A DNA stretch of 64,000 bases from Bartonella sp. B1099 (GCF_944801835.1 NZ_CALYLN010000001.1:466001-530000); one strand, 5' to 3'; numbered from the stretch's first letter, positions 19,020 through 29,172 are shown. The notes: generated from the sequence alone by a model not told the origin. Numbers and translations are program-made.

Positions 19020-19605
19020 AATAACCCCTTGCGATTAAAATTATCAAAATTGATTTGGTAACGACATCATTGTTCTTTCTTAAAAAGAACTCAAAAGTTG
19101 TCCGCTTGTGTGCGCACTACTTTAGCGTGTAAATTTATAATCGCAATTGTTTTTTTCATGATCATGGTAAAACTTCTTGTCATAAGACATAATTTCACCT
19201 GCAAAATGCCCCTACAATATGCCTTTTAGCCTATGAAATATTTGAAAAAAACTTTCTCTTCACTTTTCATGACAAAATAGTAAAAAAAAAATAAAATGCT
19301 CAGACAAAATACATGCTGTTTTTTTTGATGACCGATTCCATTTCCTTTTAATTTTAGAGAATCTGTTTATGCTTTTTACGCTTTCAGCTTTACATTACAA
19401 CTAATAAGTGTAATCTACAAATATAAACTATCCCAACTGAATAAAAACTGAATAAAAAAGCAGCCTCTAAGTTTTAAAGACGCAAAAAGAAACATCAAAA
19501 AACGACAAGAATGATTGAAGCAAGCGCAACAAACGTGTTAAAGAAAGAACAGCATTATGGAGTTGTCGCAAAAGGCTTTTTACCAGTGTCACACTGAGAA
19601 AGAAA
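19020..19605. other. Divergent spacer between rpoH2 and the helicase-like gene
   Basis: About 585 bp, strongly AT-rich, without a supported gene. Promoters for rpoH2 and the plus-strand genes should lie here. I searched for remains of the missing helicase motor domain of the downstream gene and recognised no Walker A or DEAD-like codons in any frame. Confidence 0.4.
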
Positions 19606-21192
19606 ATGATCATGGATAGCAAGATTGTTCAACAGAATGAGATTCTTCAGGATGATATTCTCATTGAAAAATACGGAAGGGGTAAATTTGAAGGTTTTCG
19701 TTTTTATGCCAACAAAAACAATAGCGATCAAACAGGTGAGCAGCAATGCTCAACAGAGAATGAGAGTTTGATTCTTGCGTTTTCCAAACGTGCGACGCGT
19801 TTTTGTGCTTGTGCAAATGGTGATTTTGCCCTCAGTTCTGATGGCATTGTGCGCTGGATTGGTCAACCTGTGGGGCAACTTGTTGCGACAGAAGATTTTT
19901 TCAAACCCAAACTGATTGTTTTAGCAGACACACAACTCACCGGAGAATCCCGCGATAACGTCATAAAACGATTAGAACGCTTTGTAACCTTTCATTTTGA
20001 GACAGCTTTAAAGCCCCTTTTTGATTTGCGCAATGCCGATAATTTAACAGATTCAACCAGTAATCTTGCCTTACAACTGTTTAATGCTTTAGGGGTTTTA
20101 CCCCGCCGCGAAGTTTTAGACCTTGTCAAAAACCTTGCGCAAGAATCACGTGCCGTACTTCGGCGTCTAGGTGTGCGTTTTGGTGCTTTTCATATCTATG
20201 TTGCCGGAATGCTTAAACCCGCTCCGGTACAAGCCATTACTCTTTTGTGGAACCTTCAAAATGCAGGACAAGACCAAACGGGTTTGGATAAAATTTTTAC
20301 AGCGTTATCTGCTGGTCGTACCTCTTTAATTGTTGACCCTACCTATAACCGCCAATTTTATCAATTAGCCGGTTACCGAATCTTAGGACAACGTGCCGTA
20401 CGGATTGATATTTTAGAACGTCTTGCCAATCTCATCCGCCCCGCCCTTCAGTGGAAACAAGGAAGTGATCCCAAACCCGATGGCGCCTATGACGGCAAAA
20501 GCTTTTTTGTAACCCCAGCCATGATGTCCATTCTTGGAGCCAATGGAAGCGATATGGAAGAAATCCTCAAAGGACTTGGCTACCAATCATACAGCATAAG
20601 CAATACTGTTTTTGAACAAAATCTTCTTGCACAGCAAAGCTCTTTTTCTGTGACTGCGACAACACAAGAAACTCACCCCGCAGAATGCGTTGGCAGTCTA
20701 TGGCAAACAATCAGAACTTCACAAACAACACAAGAAGAAAAAAATCCCTCAACTCTGAATACTTTATCCTCTCATATTGAAAAACAGCCCCATAAAACCA
20801 ATCGTTTACCAGCAGCTGAACCTATTGGAAATTTTGCCAAGCCCACTCTCCCTCTCGCGGAAGATAAAGTTATTTTATTATGGCATTATAGGCATCAATT
20901 TCACCACCACCCACAAAAAAAACGTGATAAATCTGGACATAAGTGGAAAAATAAACCAAAGAGCGCTGTAAAAAGAAGAGACAATGCGAATGGAAATTTC
21001 CTTCAAGAGGCCCCCTCACCAACAAAACGTTCTCATAAGTTTCATAAATCCCAAGGCAAGCGTGCAAATTATAAGCCTTTTCAAAAAGAAAAACATCTTA
21101 ACCCAGATTCACCTTTTGCAAAATTAGCTGTACTACGCGATCAACTCACCAATCATAAAGACACACACACACTTTCCTCTAAAGAGCATTAA
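19606..21192 (+). CDS. C-terminal part of a helicase-family protein; motor domain absent
   Basis: The 528-residue product matches the C-terminal half of the large (~1000 residue) SUV3/MgpS-like helicases that precede fdxA in many Alphaproteobacteria. Shared segments include the end of a domain with ADTQLTGESRDNVIKRLERF, then ESRAVLRRLGVRFGAFHIYV and MLKPAPVQAITLLWNL. No Walker A, Walker B or other helicase motifs occur in it or upstream. The C-terminus is a basic tail with HHHPQKKRDK and several lysine/arginine clusters that could bind RNA. The intact frame suggests it is still used, but it may be a decaying relic. The start is uncertain (ATG 19606 or 19612). Confidence 0.7.
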   Translation: MIMDSKIVQQNEILQDDILIEKYGRGKFEGFRFYANKNNSDQTGEQQCSTENESLILAFSKRATRFCACANGDFALSSDGIVRWIGQPVGQLVATEDFFKPKLIVLADTQLTGESRDNVIKRLERFVTFHFETALKPLFDLRNADNLTDSTSNLALQLFNALGVLPRREVLDLVKNLAQESRAVLRRLGVRFGAFHIYVAGMLKPAPVQAITLLWNLQNAGQDQTGLDKIFTALSAGRTSLIVDPTYNRQFYQLAGYRILGQRAVRIDILERLANLIRPALQWKQGSDPKPDGAYDGKSFFVTPAMMSILGANGSDMEEILKGLGYQSYSISNTVFEQNLLAQQSSFSVTATTQETHPAECVGSLWQTIRTSQTTQEEKNPSTLNTLSSHIEKQPHKTNRLPAAEPIGNFAKPTLPLAEDKVILLWHYRHQFHHHPQKKRDKSGHKWKNKPKSAVKRRDNANGNFLQEAPSPTKRSHKFHKSQGKRANYKPFQKEKHLNPDSPFAKLAVLRDQLTNHKDTHTLSSKEH

Positions 21193-21213
21193 AGTAACAA
21201 ATGGAGTTTGATC

Positions 21214-21555
21214 TTGACCCACGTCGTAACCGACAACTGCATTCACTGCAAATATACGGATTGCGTTGAAGTTTGTCCTGTTGATTGTTTTTATGAAGGT
21301 GAAAATATGTTGGTCATTCATCCTGATGAATGCATTGATTGCGGTGTTTGTGTGCCAGAATGCCCGGCAGAAGCCATTATACCAGATACAGAACCAGGAC
21401 TCGAAAAGTGGTTAGAACTTAATCTTCATTATGCAAACAAATGGCCTAATCTGACGACCCGAAAAGAACCTCTTCCTCAAGCCAAAGAAATGGATGGCGT
21501 TCCAAACAAATTAGAAAAGTATTTTTCAGAAAATCCAGGAAGTGGAGAAGAGTAA
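21214..21555 (+). CDS. fdxA: Seven-iron ferredoxin FdxA
   Basis: A 113-residue electron carrier with one [3Fe-4S] and one [4Fe-4S] cluster. Cysteines at about 9, 12, 17, 21 and 25 and the C40-x2-C43-x2-C46-x3-C50 motif are present, and the C-terminal extension is typical of the FdxA family. Two TTG codons can start the frame; the one at 21214 is chosen because GGAG lies seven bases upstream and because it gives the family start MTHVVTDNC. It follows the helicase-like gene by 21 bp. The small S4-domain gene often found between the two in relatives is missing. Confidence 0.95.
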   Translation: MTHVVTDNCIHCKYTDCVEVCPVDCFYEGENMLVIHPDECIDCGVCVPECPAEAIIPDTEPGLEKWLELNLHYANKWPNLTTRKEPLPQAKEMDGVPNKLEKYFSENPGSGEE

Positions 21556-21859
21556 TGCTACAATGTACAGCGCTCTCCTTCAACAATTGAAAGACTTCTC
21601 TTGTAAAAATAAAAAATCCTCAAGCGAAATGATTGATTCTTTTGAAGTTTGATGTTAGTGTTATTCTAGCATGATCATCTTTCTAAGTATTTTTCTTTGC
21701 TTTTTTTAGTAAAGCAATGTATTTTTTTTGGATTTAAAAGTACTCGGCTTTTATGCTCACTTAATTGGTACAATATACTTGGTTAAAGAAAACTCAACCC
21801 TCAGGTTTATAACCTGTTTTCCGATGCATTTGTTGATCATAAGGGAGTAAAATAAAATT
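21556..21859. other. Spacer between fdxA and carD
   Basis: 304 bp of AT-rich DNA with no gene seen. It should contain the carD promoter; an AAGGGAG ribosome binding site lies just before the carD ATG. Confidence 0.4.
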
Positions 21860-22444
21860 ATGGCATCCCAACATGGAACGTCCTCAAAGACTAAAGAATT
21901 TGCAACCTCTGAATATATCGTCTACCCCACGCATGGCGTAGGACAAATTATAGCGATTGAAGATCAAGAAGTTGCAGGACATAAATTAAAACTTTTTGTC
22001 ATTCATTTTGCGAAAGATAAAATGGATGTCAAAGTCCCCATTGCAAAAGCCCTTTCTGTTGGAATGCGTAAATTATCTGCTGGAGATTCCGTCGAACGCG
22101 CGCTAAAAGTCTTACGCGGAAAAGCACGCGTTAAACGAACCATGTGGTCCCGACGTGCTCAAGAATATGATGCTAAAATCAACTCAGGAGATCTTATTTG
22201 TATTGCTGAAGTGGTCCGTGATCTTTTTCGCTCTAACCTACAGCCCGAACAATCCTACTCTGAGCGTCAACTTTACACTGCTGCCCTTGAAAGAATGGCT
22301 CGTGAAATTGCGGTTATTAATAGCCTTTCTGAAACAGAAGCAATTAATCTTATTGAGATGCACCTTTCCAACAAGCCAAAACGCGAATTTAAAACTGAAA
22401 GAGAAGAAAACGCTGAAAACAGCGAAGCTGTCTACGCGGCATAA
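21860..22444 (+). CDS. CarD/CdnL family transcription regulator
   Basis: A 194-residue RNA-polymerase-binding protein. The N-terminal RNAP-interacting domain starts EYIVYPTHGVGQIIAIEDQEV and is followed by the helical DNA-binding domain (VLRGKARVKRTMWSRRAQEY, then ERMAREIAVINSLSETEAINLI). In Alphaproteobacteria such proteins stabilise promoter complexes, especially of rRNA and growth genes. The gene lies 304 bp after fdxA and ends at a strong terminator, so it is probably its own transcript. Confidence 0.94.
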   Translation: MASQHGTSSKTKEFATSEYIVYPTHGVGQIIAIEDQEVAGHKLKLFVIHFAKDKMDVKVPIAKALSVGMRKLSAGDSVERALKVLRGKARVKRTMWSRRAQEYDAKINSGDLICIAEVVRDLFRSNLQPEQSYSERQLYTAALERMAREIAVINSLSETEAINLIEMHLSNKPKREFKTEREENAENSEAVYAA

Positions 22445-22475
22445 TACACTCTTTCATAACAACAGGATATTTTGA

Positions 22476-22508
22476 TAAAACCAGCTCTTTGCTGGTTTTA
22501 TTTTTTTA
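22476..22508 (+). terminator. Rho-independent terminator of carD
   Basis: A perfect stem TAAAACCAGC / GCTGGTTTTA with a five-base loop is followed by a run of T residues. It lies about 30 bp after the carD stop codon. Confidence 0.93.
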
Positions 22509-23328
22509 TCATTCTCTGAATTCTCCAGGAGAAAATTTCTTAAAGCACCAATCAACACTCTAACTTTTCGACCCATTCCACTCGCCACCGCTTCATGCGT
22601 TTTACTTCATAGCGAGCTCATTGACTCATCATCATAAGATATCATTTTTATCTTCAATCATCAGTCTAAATACAGAAAGCTTCTCTCCCATTAAAACATT
22701 CAAATTCCCCCTCACACATCCCATGTAATTCAAGATATTGATTTATAAAGATAATTTATAATTTTGTCTTATATTGAATTACCCCCCGAATATCGTAAAG
22801 TTCTTTTGTTTCCAACCTATTCTATGTTGAATCAATTAAAAACACTCGCTTAGCCGTTACAAGCGGGGAAGTTATGTGAGTAAAAACTTTACAAAAAAAG
22901 CATGTCTCTTATGAACCATTTCAAGAGTTAAAAGCTATTCACAACACCCACGAGCGAAAAATGTATAACAATGCTCGCTTGCACTTTTATGCAGCTTAAA
23001 GGCAAATAAATTTTTTATTATTTCACGGGGTTATCATTATACCCTTCACGAAGTACTGTCGCAAAATGGGCTGAAAAGCACACTGAGAGAGGTGCTTTAA
23101 AAAAAAACGCGTAGATGTACAACACAAGTATATTCCGTTTGGAGCGTTTTATTTATATGATGGCTGTGATCTCATCAAAGAATAAGAAAAGCATGAAACA
23201 AATCGTCATCTCCATTCTTTAAAAGACACTGCACACAAATATTGTCTCTCAAGAAAATAAAAAAATCACCCCCCCCCAATAAAATCATCTCTCTCAACAA
23301 AAGCTTACCCTCTATTCTAGGAAATAGC
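22509..23328. other. Long non-coding spacer with a dispersed repeat copy
   Basis: About 820 bp between carD and the rpmF repeat array. It holds one copy of the dispersed degenerate repeat (22737-22926, listed separately) and a tract of nine C residues near 23279-23287. No intact gene is supported. A 63-codon minus-strand frame near 23175-23366 has low-complexity composition. Confidence 0.5.
22737..22926 (+). repeat. Dispersed degenerate repeat, copy A
   Basis: The copy begins ATTGATTTATAAAGATAA and contains AATATCGTAAAGTTCTTTT and ATGTGAGTAAAAACT, ending in CATGTCTCTTATGAACCATTTCAAG. The same blocks recur in order in other spacers of this window. In the frame of CAT GTC TCT TAT GAA the copy reads HVSYEPFQ and stays open to a TAA near 22999, so similarity may extend beyond the end given. 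Confidence 0.65.
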
Positions 23329-23998
23329 AGAAAATGCACGCTTGAGAACGCGCATTCACCCATCAATCAAAAGGATTACCAGTATAGACAGAGAGATAAA
23401 AGACTAAAATCTTAACCCCTAAAACGGAACGTCCACGATACATTTCCGTTTTCAAATCAATGGCCCATTTTCAAATCAATGGCATGAGAGCGACGCAAGG
23501 TCACCTCAACAGCCACCTCAAAGCAGAAAATGCACGCTCGAGAACGCGCATTTACCCATCAATCAAAAGGATCTTACCGGTATAGACAGAGAGATAAAAG
23601 ACTAAAGGCTTAACCACTAAAACGGAACGTCCACGATACATTCCCGTTTTCAAATCAATGGCCCATTTTCAAATCAATGGCATGAGAGCGACGCAAGGTC
23701 ACCTCAACAGCCACCTCAAAGCAGAAAATGCACGCTCGAGAACGCGCATTTACCCATAAATCAAAAGGATCTTACCGGTATAGACAGAGAGATAAAAGAC
23801 TAAAGGCTTAACCACTAAAACGGAACGTCCACGATACATTCCCGTTTTCAAATCAATGGCCCATTTTCAAATCAATGGCATGAGAGCGACGCAAGGTCAC
23901 CTCAACAGCCACCTCAAAGCAGAAAATGCACGCTCGAGAACGCACATTTACCCATAAATCAAAAGGATCTTACCGGTATAGACAGAGAGATAAAAGAC
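23329..23998 (-). repeat. 198-bp tandem array derived from the 3' end of rpmF
   Basis: Three units follow rpmF on its own strand with an exact 198-bp period: the block AAAACGGAACGTCCACG starts at 23421, 23619 and 23817, and at 24015 in the gene itself. Each unit contains the last ~15 codons of rpmF ([16 protein letters not shown]) plus downstream DNA. Each also has an imperfect hairpin (AAATGCACG / ACGCGCATTT) that may be the rpmF terminator. The unit nearest the left edge is the most diverged. The array is non-coding apart from these fragments. Confidence 0.92.
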
Positions 23999-24178
23999 TC
24001 AGTCCTTAACCACTAAAACGGAACGTCCACGATACATTCCCGTTTTCAAATCAATGTGATGAGGGCGACGCAATTCACCAGAATTTTTATCCTCGATATA
24101 AGTCGGCGCCTTCAGAGCATCAGCCGAACGGCGCATGCCCCTCTTCGCTGGAGAGGTTTTTCGTTTAGGTACAGCCAT
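23999..24178 (-). CDS. rpmF: 50S ribosomal protein L32
   Basis: A 59-residue protein of the large ribosomal subunit. [20 protein letters not shown] at the N-terminus and the C-terminal [13 protein letters not shown] are typical of alphaproteobacterial bL32; this lineage lacks the zinc-binding cysteines. The frame opens seven codons upstream, but the ATG at 24178 matches the invariant family start. The gene end is the source of the 198-bp array just downstream. Confidence 0.96.
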
Positions 24179-24620
24179 AAAAAGACACTCCAAATCCATT
24201 AAAATAGAAAAAGCAATGTCAAAAATGACAATGCTTCATTTAAAAACACCATAAAATTCGAGGGCATTATATACTGATAAAAAAGAAGAGGCAATGTGAA
24301 AATGATCTTCCTCTTACCAAAAATAACCTTCCTTTTATCAAAAATGATATCACAATGACCAAATGAAGAGCAAAAGCACCACAAAGTTTATGAGTTTTAT
24401 ACACCCATGAAAGTATTTTCATAAGACTAACATTTAATTTTTTATTTAGCATTATTTTATTTGGCTTTAAAAGGAATTTGTGCATACAGTAAAGATACGC
24501 ATAATAAAAAGAAATTGATTTTTAATAAAAACCTACATCCATTGATGAACACAAGAAAAAGCAATAGTCTCTCTCTTTGAGCGTCATCATTTCATTTTCA
24601 TAAAAACAAAGGAAGCAAGA
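24179..24620. other. Divergent spacer between rpmF and ispA
   Basis: About 440 bp, AT-rich, expected to hold the promoters of both genes. It contains repeated ATCAAAAATGAT/AAAAATGACAATG-like short motifs near 24213-24360. The monofunctional transglycosylase gene that often sits near here in relatives is not present. Confidence 0.4.
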
Positions 24621-25523
24621 ATGCACGAATTTACCACCCTTCTTGCAAAACATGGTCAAAGCGTTGAAAATCGACTGAGCACACTGTTAAGTGATCACAT
24701 CCAAACTGGTGAAATTTCACGCCCCGAAAACTTAATCAAAGCCATGCGCTATGGGGTGCTGAACGGAGGAAAACGCCTGCGACCTTTTCTTGTGATTCAA
24801 AGTGCTGCACTTTTTGATATCCCTGTAGAACATTCACTTGATGTTGCATGTGCCTTAGAATGTGTTCACTGTTATTCACTCATTCACGATGATCTTCCAG
24901 CCATGGATAATGATACCCTCCGGCGTGGAAAACCCACTGTCCACATAGAATTTGATGAAGCAACAGCAATTCTAGCAGGCAATGCGCTCTTGACATTTGC
25001 CTTTGAAATTATTGCCCATAAAGCCAATGCGCTGTCGACAGAGATGAGAATAAAATTGATCACAGCACTTGCACAAGCATCAGGACTTGGTGGTATGATA
25101 GGGGGACAGATGCTTGACATTGAAGCAGAAAAAAGACCACAAGAAAGTACTGACATCATCACCCTACAGCGCATGAAAACAGCTTCTCTGATAAGCTTTG
25201 CTTGCCAAGCAGGCGCCATCATTGGCAATGCATCAGAAGAATTATCGACAAAGTTGACGGCTTTTGGGACCTACCTTGGTTTAGCCTTTCAATTAACCGA
25301 TGATCTTCTTGATGTTACTGCCACCACACAGACTTTAGGAAAAACCGCTGGGAAAGATGAAACAACACAAAAGGCAACTTTTGTTCGCCTTTATGGCATT
25401 GAAGAAACCCAAAAAAAGCGAGATGCCCTCATCACAAAAGCAGAAACCCTCTTACACCCTTTTGGTATCAAAGCACTCCCTCTCCAACGAGCAGCTCGCT
25501 TTAGTGCAACACGTAAAAATTAA
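24621..25523 (+). CDS. ispA: Farnesyl/geranylgeranyl diphosphate synthase
   Basis: A 300-residue class I prenyl transferase that condenses isopentenyl diphosphate with allylic diphosphates for quinone and undecaprenyl synthesis. The first aspartate-rich motif DDLPAMDND (about residues 90-98) and the second, FQLTDDLLDV, are intact, as are GGKRLRP near residue 50 and GGMIGGQMLDIE. The length fits IspA. AAGGAAGCAAG precedes the ATG. It belongs to the same isoprenoid pathway as ispG at 29 kb. Confidence 0.94.
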   Translation: MHEFTTLLAKHGQSVENRLSTLLSDHIQTGEISRPENLIKAMRYGVLNGGKRLRPFLVIQSAALFDIPVEHSLDVACALECVHCYSLIHDDLPAMDNDTLRRGKPTVHIEFDEATAILAGNALLTFAFEIIAHKANALSTEMRIKLITALAQASGLGGMIGGQMLDIEAEKRPQESTDIITLQRMKTASLISFACQAGAIIGNASEELSTKLTAFGTYLGLAFQLTDDLLDVTATTQTLGKTAGKDETTQKATFVRLYGIEETQKKRDALITKAETLLHPFGIKALPLQRAARFSATRKN

Positions 25524-25824
25524 TAACGTCATCCGCCCTATTGTACAGAGCCTACACTGTCCTCTTTATTAAATGTCCAAGAGATTTTTCAAAAAAAACT
25601 TACCATTGATCTCCATGATATTATTGGTCCCATCATTCAATGAATATAACAAACCCTAAGGGGATGTGACAAACCTTAAGAAGGGATTTCATGAAAACAA
25701 GCACATGAACTTATAAAACAAATGCATTCTAGACATCCTGTTTTGCCTAAAAAACAAGAGAAAAAACGAAGAAATATGCATTCCACCCATTAATTTATAA
25801 TATTTTTAATGTGCTCGCTCGCTG
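25524..25824. other. Convergent spacer after ispA
   Basis: About 300 bp between two convergent genes. No gene, clear terminator or named repeat was recognised; the block AACCCTAAGGGGATGTGACAAACCTTAAGAAGGGA near 25650 contains two imperfect copies of a short element. Confidence 0.35.
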
Positions 25825-26424
25825 TCATTTATACATTCCTCTTGGTTGCATCATGTCATATATTGTGTGGAGCTCTATGCAAAAACGCGCTATTTGTTTA
25901 GTGTTTTCATTATTATCGGTTCTCATACGAGACACGAGATCAATTATTTGTGCTTTGGGGCTCATACCATTTCCACTTGAAGAATTAAGAAACTTTTTTG
26001 CATAACCCATCATGGGATCGGCAGAGTTCATAGACATATTATAGGCCCAAATAAAATCGCTTTCTCTCCAATTATAGTCATTACGCAAACTACTTATGAC
26101 ATTGAGTAACATATCTGCTGATATCCCTTCATTATAATCCCCGCGCAATAAATCAACAAAGCGACCACATAAAACAATAAGGATATGACGATGTCGTATA
26201 ACGTCAAATTTGGGTGCTATATTCTGATAGCCATGGCTATATACAAATTTTTTTGCTTGTTCCTCCTTTTGAAGATGTTCAAAAGCCCCATAATTTTGAC
26301 TGATATATTCTTCGTAAAGTTTATTGTACTTCTCTAGACTATCGACGCTCGTACACCCTAATAATACGGATACAAAAAAAAGAGTTATAAATGTTACAAG
26401 AAGCGTTATGGAGAATGATTTCAT
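25825..26424 (-). CDS. Hypothetical lipoprotein
   Basis: A 199-residue protein not recognised as a known family. The N-terminus has a classical lipoprotein signal: a hydrophobic run ending SVLLGCTSVD, with the lipid-bearing cysteine near residue 24. The mature part is mixed charged and helical with no repeats; RFCIELHTIYDMMQPRGMYK forms the C-terminus. The base composition is more AT-rich than the housekeeping genes around it. Its position beside an MFS transporter in an otherwise sparse region suggests lineage-specific accessory content. Confidence 0.7.
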   Translation of the reverse strand: MKSFSITLLVTFITLFFVSVLLGCTSVDSLEKYNKLYEEYISQNYGAFEHLQKEEQAKKFVYSHGYQNIAPKFDVIRHRHILIVLCGRFVDLLRGDYNEGISADMLLNVISSLRNDYNWRESDFIWAYNMSMNSADPMMGYAKKFLNSSSGNGMSPKAQIIDLVSRMRTDNNENTKQIARFCIELHTIYDMMQPRGMYK

Positions 26425-27183
26425 CGCTTTAACCTTTTAATAACCATAATTTTTTGGCTTTACTGATTCCTATTAAATATATCAATATGTGCCGTTTTAT
26501 TGTTTATTTATATCAAATTGTATATAACAATATTGTCGCACTTGATTTTATTCCCTCTCAAAGAGAGATATTATGCAAAATCCCAGTAAATAGTTTTTTT
26601 ATTCTCTGGATAAGAATATTTTATGACAAGACAATAGAGCGCCTCCACAACCAAAGATAAGATATTGAAAATAAAAGAGGAAGTTATCTCACCACATATT
26701 TAAAGGGAAGAGAATCCACTCACGATACCAACGATAAAATCGATCATCAGGACATCGAGCTGGACAAGCGATGAATTTCCTACCACCCAATGAGCACGAT
26801 TGAATGAGATATTGCCGGCAAAGAACAAAGTGAAAATAAGAAAATGTTGTGTACCATCCCATTGACTGAATGTATACCACCACCATTCCTATCATAAGAG
26901 CATCCAACACTATCATTTTCTTTGCTCTTTTTTAATCATGGCTAATAACTCTTGGCTCAGTGTTTATCGGAAGCAACTTCTTTTTTAATTGATTTTACAC
27001 TACACCTGCTTGTGGCGCGCAAAAGAATAGTTTTGATTGATTGAACAAACATCGATTTGCAATAAGAAGAATGAACAATATTCGGCTTTCTCATTCAACA
27101 TGCAAAACAATGATGGTCTCAATCAAAGACTTGATCTGCTATTCCCCCATGAAACACACACGTGTAATAATAAGTTACTCTTC
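26425..27183. other. Sparse region between lipoprotein and MFS genes
   Basis: About 760 bp. The minus strand has a 75-codon frame at 26689-26916 with a possible transmembrane start and cysteine-rich end, and an overlapping alternative frame that also looks protein-like for ~40 codons. This pattern fits a frameshifted relic better than a working gene. Nothing else is supported. Confidence 0.35.
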
Positions 27184-28350
27184 TCATTGAACTTTTTTGC
27201 GCGTTCCTTCTAAAAAAAATACGGACAACAAGTAAATCAATAAATAAAGAGCAAAAATATAAACGAGTGAGAAAAAGCCAAACCTATTGACCATAGATGC
27301 ACTCATATAAAAAAACACCAAGAGGCTCAGTCTTCCAACGGTTGACAAGAAAGACTCATATGTCGCCCTGAAATGATCACTCATACAATCATGCAGAATA
27401 ACTTCCACACGAAGATAGGTATACTTAATGAGATAAAAAATCATACAGACTAAAATGACAGCAATTTCTTTTCTTGGCTCAAAGAAAGTCACTGTAAAAA
27501 TCAGACAAACAGAAAGAAACAACAATAAAACAAAATTTATCTTCTCGCTGAGTTTTGTAAAGAGAAAACTCGCCAAGAGCTGAGAGAGCAATATCAGTGA
27601 AAATGTCACCCCAAGATCAAAATAAGTGACATGAATATGATGATCTTTAAAGATCCACTGCCAATATTGCGAAAAGATATTGAAAAAAATCAATGAAAAA
27701 TAAAAGCATAAAGAGATATAAGGAATTTTAACAAAAATAGAAACCATCTCTTTAGCTTCACAAGCAAGAAAATTTGCCTGAAGAGAATTTCTGTGACGAG
27801 GTCTTTTCTCTCCTTTGAAGTCATCAAGAAAAAACAAACCAAAGAATGCTGTCATCAACATTAAAAATGCCGCGATATACCATATAGATTGGCTCGAATA
27901 ATCAGCAAAATAAGCACCAATCAAACTAAAGATAAACATGCCAATATAATTATATTGAGAACTTAATCCCAACACTTTTTTAGTCGATGTCACTTTTGCT
28001 TTTGCATATTGAACAAGTAAAGCATTATAAGCCCCCGCAATCAATGTCAGCGACACTGCATTAAAAGATTCTGCCACAAGAAAACCGTAAAAGCTTGTCG
28101 AAACGCCCATAAGAAAGAGCCATGTAGCAGCAAAAGTCGCCGCTAAAACGATTGATATTTTATAACTTTTTCGATCGGCAAAATACCCCAGAGGAATATC
28201 AGTCACCATCATAATAAAAGCCTGAAATGACTTAATGATCCCGATATCAATAAGCGTTAAGCCTTTTTCAAGCATATAAAAGACAATAAAGGCGCCTGTT
28301 AAAATTCTTATACCATTAAATAAAAAGCCAAAGGCTAATATACTTGTCAT
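27184..28350 (-). CDS. MFS transporter
   Basis: A 388-residue inner-membrane protein with about 12 hydrophobic segments. The loop between helices 2 and 3 carries the MFS signature in the form DIPLGYFADRKSYKIS. The length and layout suit a single-domain major facilitator of the drug or sugar efflux type, but the substrate cannot be told. Codon use is very AT-rich. It has no operon partners; the flanking spacers are long. Horizontal origin is possible but not proven. Confidence 0.85.
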   Translation of the reverse strand: MTSILAFGFLFNGIRILTGAFIVFYMLEKGLTLIDIGIIKSFQAFIMMVTDIPLGYFADRKSYKISIVLAATFAATWLFLMGVSTSFYGFLVAESFNAVSLTLIAGAYNALLVQYAKAKVTSTKKVLGLSSQYNYIGMFIFSLIGAYFADYSSQSIWYIAAFLMLMTAFFGLFFLDDFKGEKRPRHRNSLQANFLACEAKEMVSIFVKIPYISLCFYFSLIFFNIFSQYWQWIFKDHHIHVTYFDLGVTFSLILLSQLLASFLFTKLSEKINFVLLLFLSVCLIFTVTFFEPRKEIAVILVCMIFYLIKYTYLRVEVILHDCMSDHFRATYESFLSTVGRLSLLVFFYMSASMVNRFGFFSLVYIFALYLLIYLLSVFFLEGTRKKVQ

Positions 28351-29172
28351 TCATTCCCCCAATAGCGCCAAAAAAGGCATCCAGATACATCATTTTATAG
28401 AAAAATAAAGCTCACATTTTATTACAAATAGGACAATAACCGCTATAATGATCTTCAGTTTTATCAATTTTATATCCAGAAAAATGCCTGAAAATATCGA
28501 AAGAATGCCCCCTAAATACCGAAAGAAAGAATGAATGCATCATGTTCTTTCTATAATTTTGCTTTTGTCAAAGTCTATTATTCCACGAACGCAAGAACCG
28601 CCAACGAGCCAACATCCACATTGTCGAATCTATCAAAGTTTTCATATCGTTTTGCTGAAGAGTCTTAACAAACTCAAACGCATCGATATCAGTCATAGGC
28701 TTCTAAAATGCATAACAGCTGGTTTTATTTGAAATAATAAATGATCCAAGATCTTTACGGTAGCCAAAGCAACCTATAAAATAAACAATACATTGATTTA
28801 TAATCATCATTTATTGTTTTGCATGTCGAATGAGAATTCTGAATATTGTAAAATTCTTTCGCCCACTCATAGTGCATCAATTCAAATCACTTAACTGCCC
28901 CTATTACAAACGGAGATAGCATGTGAGTAAAAACTAAAATATCTCTTATGTAGAGTCTCAGATATTAGAACTGTATGGGAAGCAAGCGTAAGCATATGCA
29001 GCTGGTTGTTCTTTTATTAAACTTAAAAGATGAAGGGATGCTCTATAAGTTTTATATCCTTCACGAGAACTTTACCATTATAGCATTTCTATAAACCCCA
29101 TCGTGAAGTGGAAACCTTAAGAGATACCTTTTAAAACAACTTATCCTCTTTATTTCAACCTTGTACAATTAT
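28351..29172. other. Spacer between MFS gene and ispG
   Basis: About 820 bp without a supported gene. It contains dispersed repeat copy B (28792-28960) and, beyond it, a short tail block TATATCCTTCACGAG that is also found near copies A and C. Confidence 0.5.
28792..28960 (+). repeat. Dispersed degenerate repeat, copy B
   Basis: It begins ATTGATTTATAATCATCAT, has AATATTGTAAAATTCTTTCG and TACAAACGGAGATAGCATGT (compare TACAAGCGGGGAAGTTATGT in copy A), then GTGAGTAAAAACT and TCTCTTATG. In the shared frame it reads ISYVESQILELYGKQA before a stop. Confidence 0.65.

Noticed and set aside
23279-23287. Poly-C tract as a phase-variation switch
   Set aside because: Nine C residues lie in a spacer with no gene or convincing promoter next to them.
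23329-24060. CRISPR array at the 198-bp repeats
   Set aside because: The units are long, contiguous and derived from rpmF, without alternating short repeats and unique spacers.
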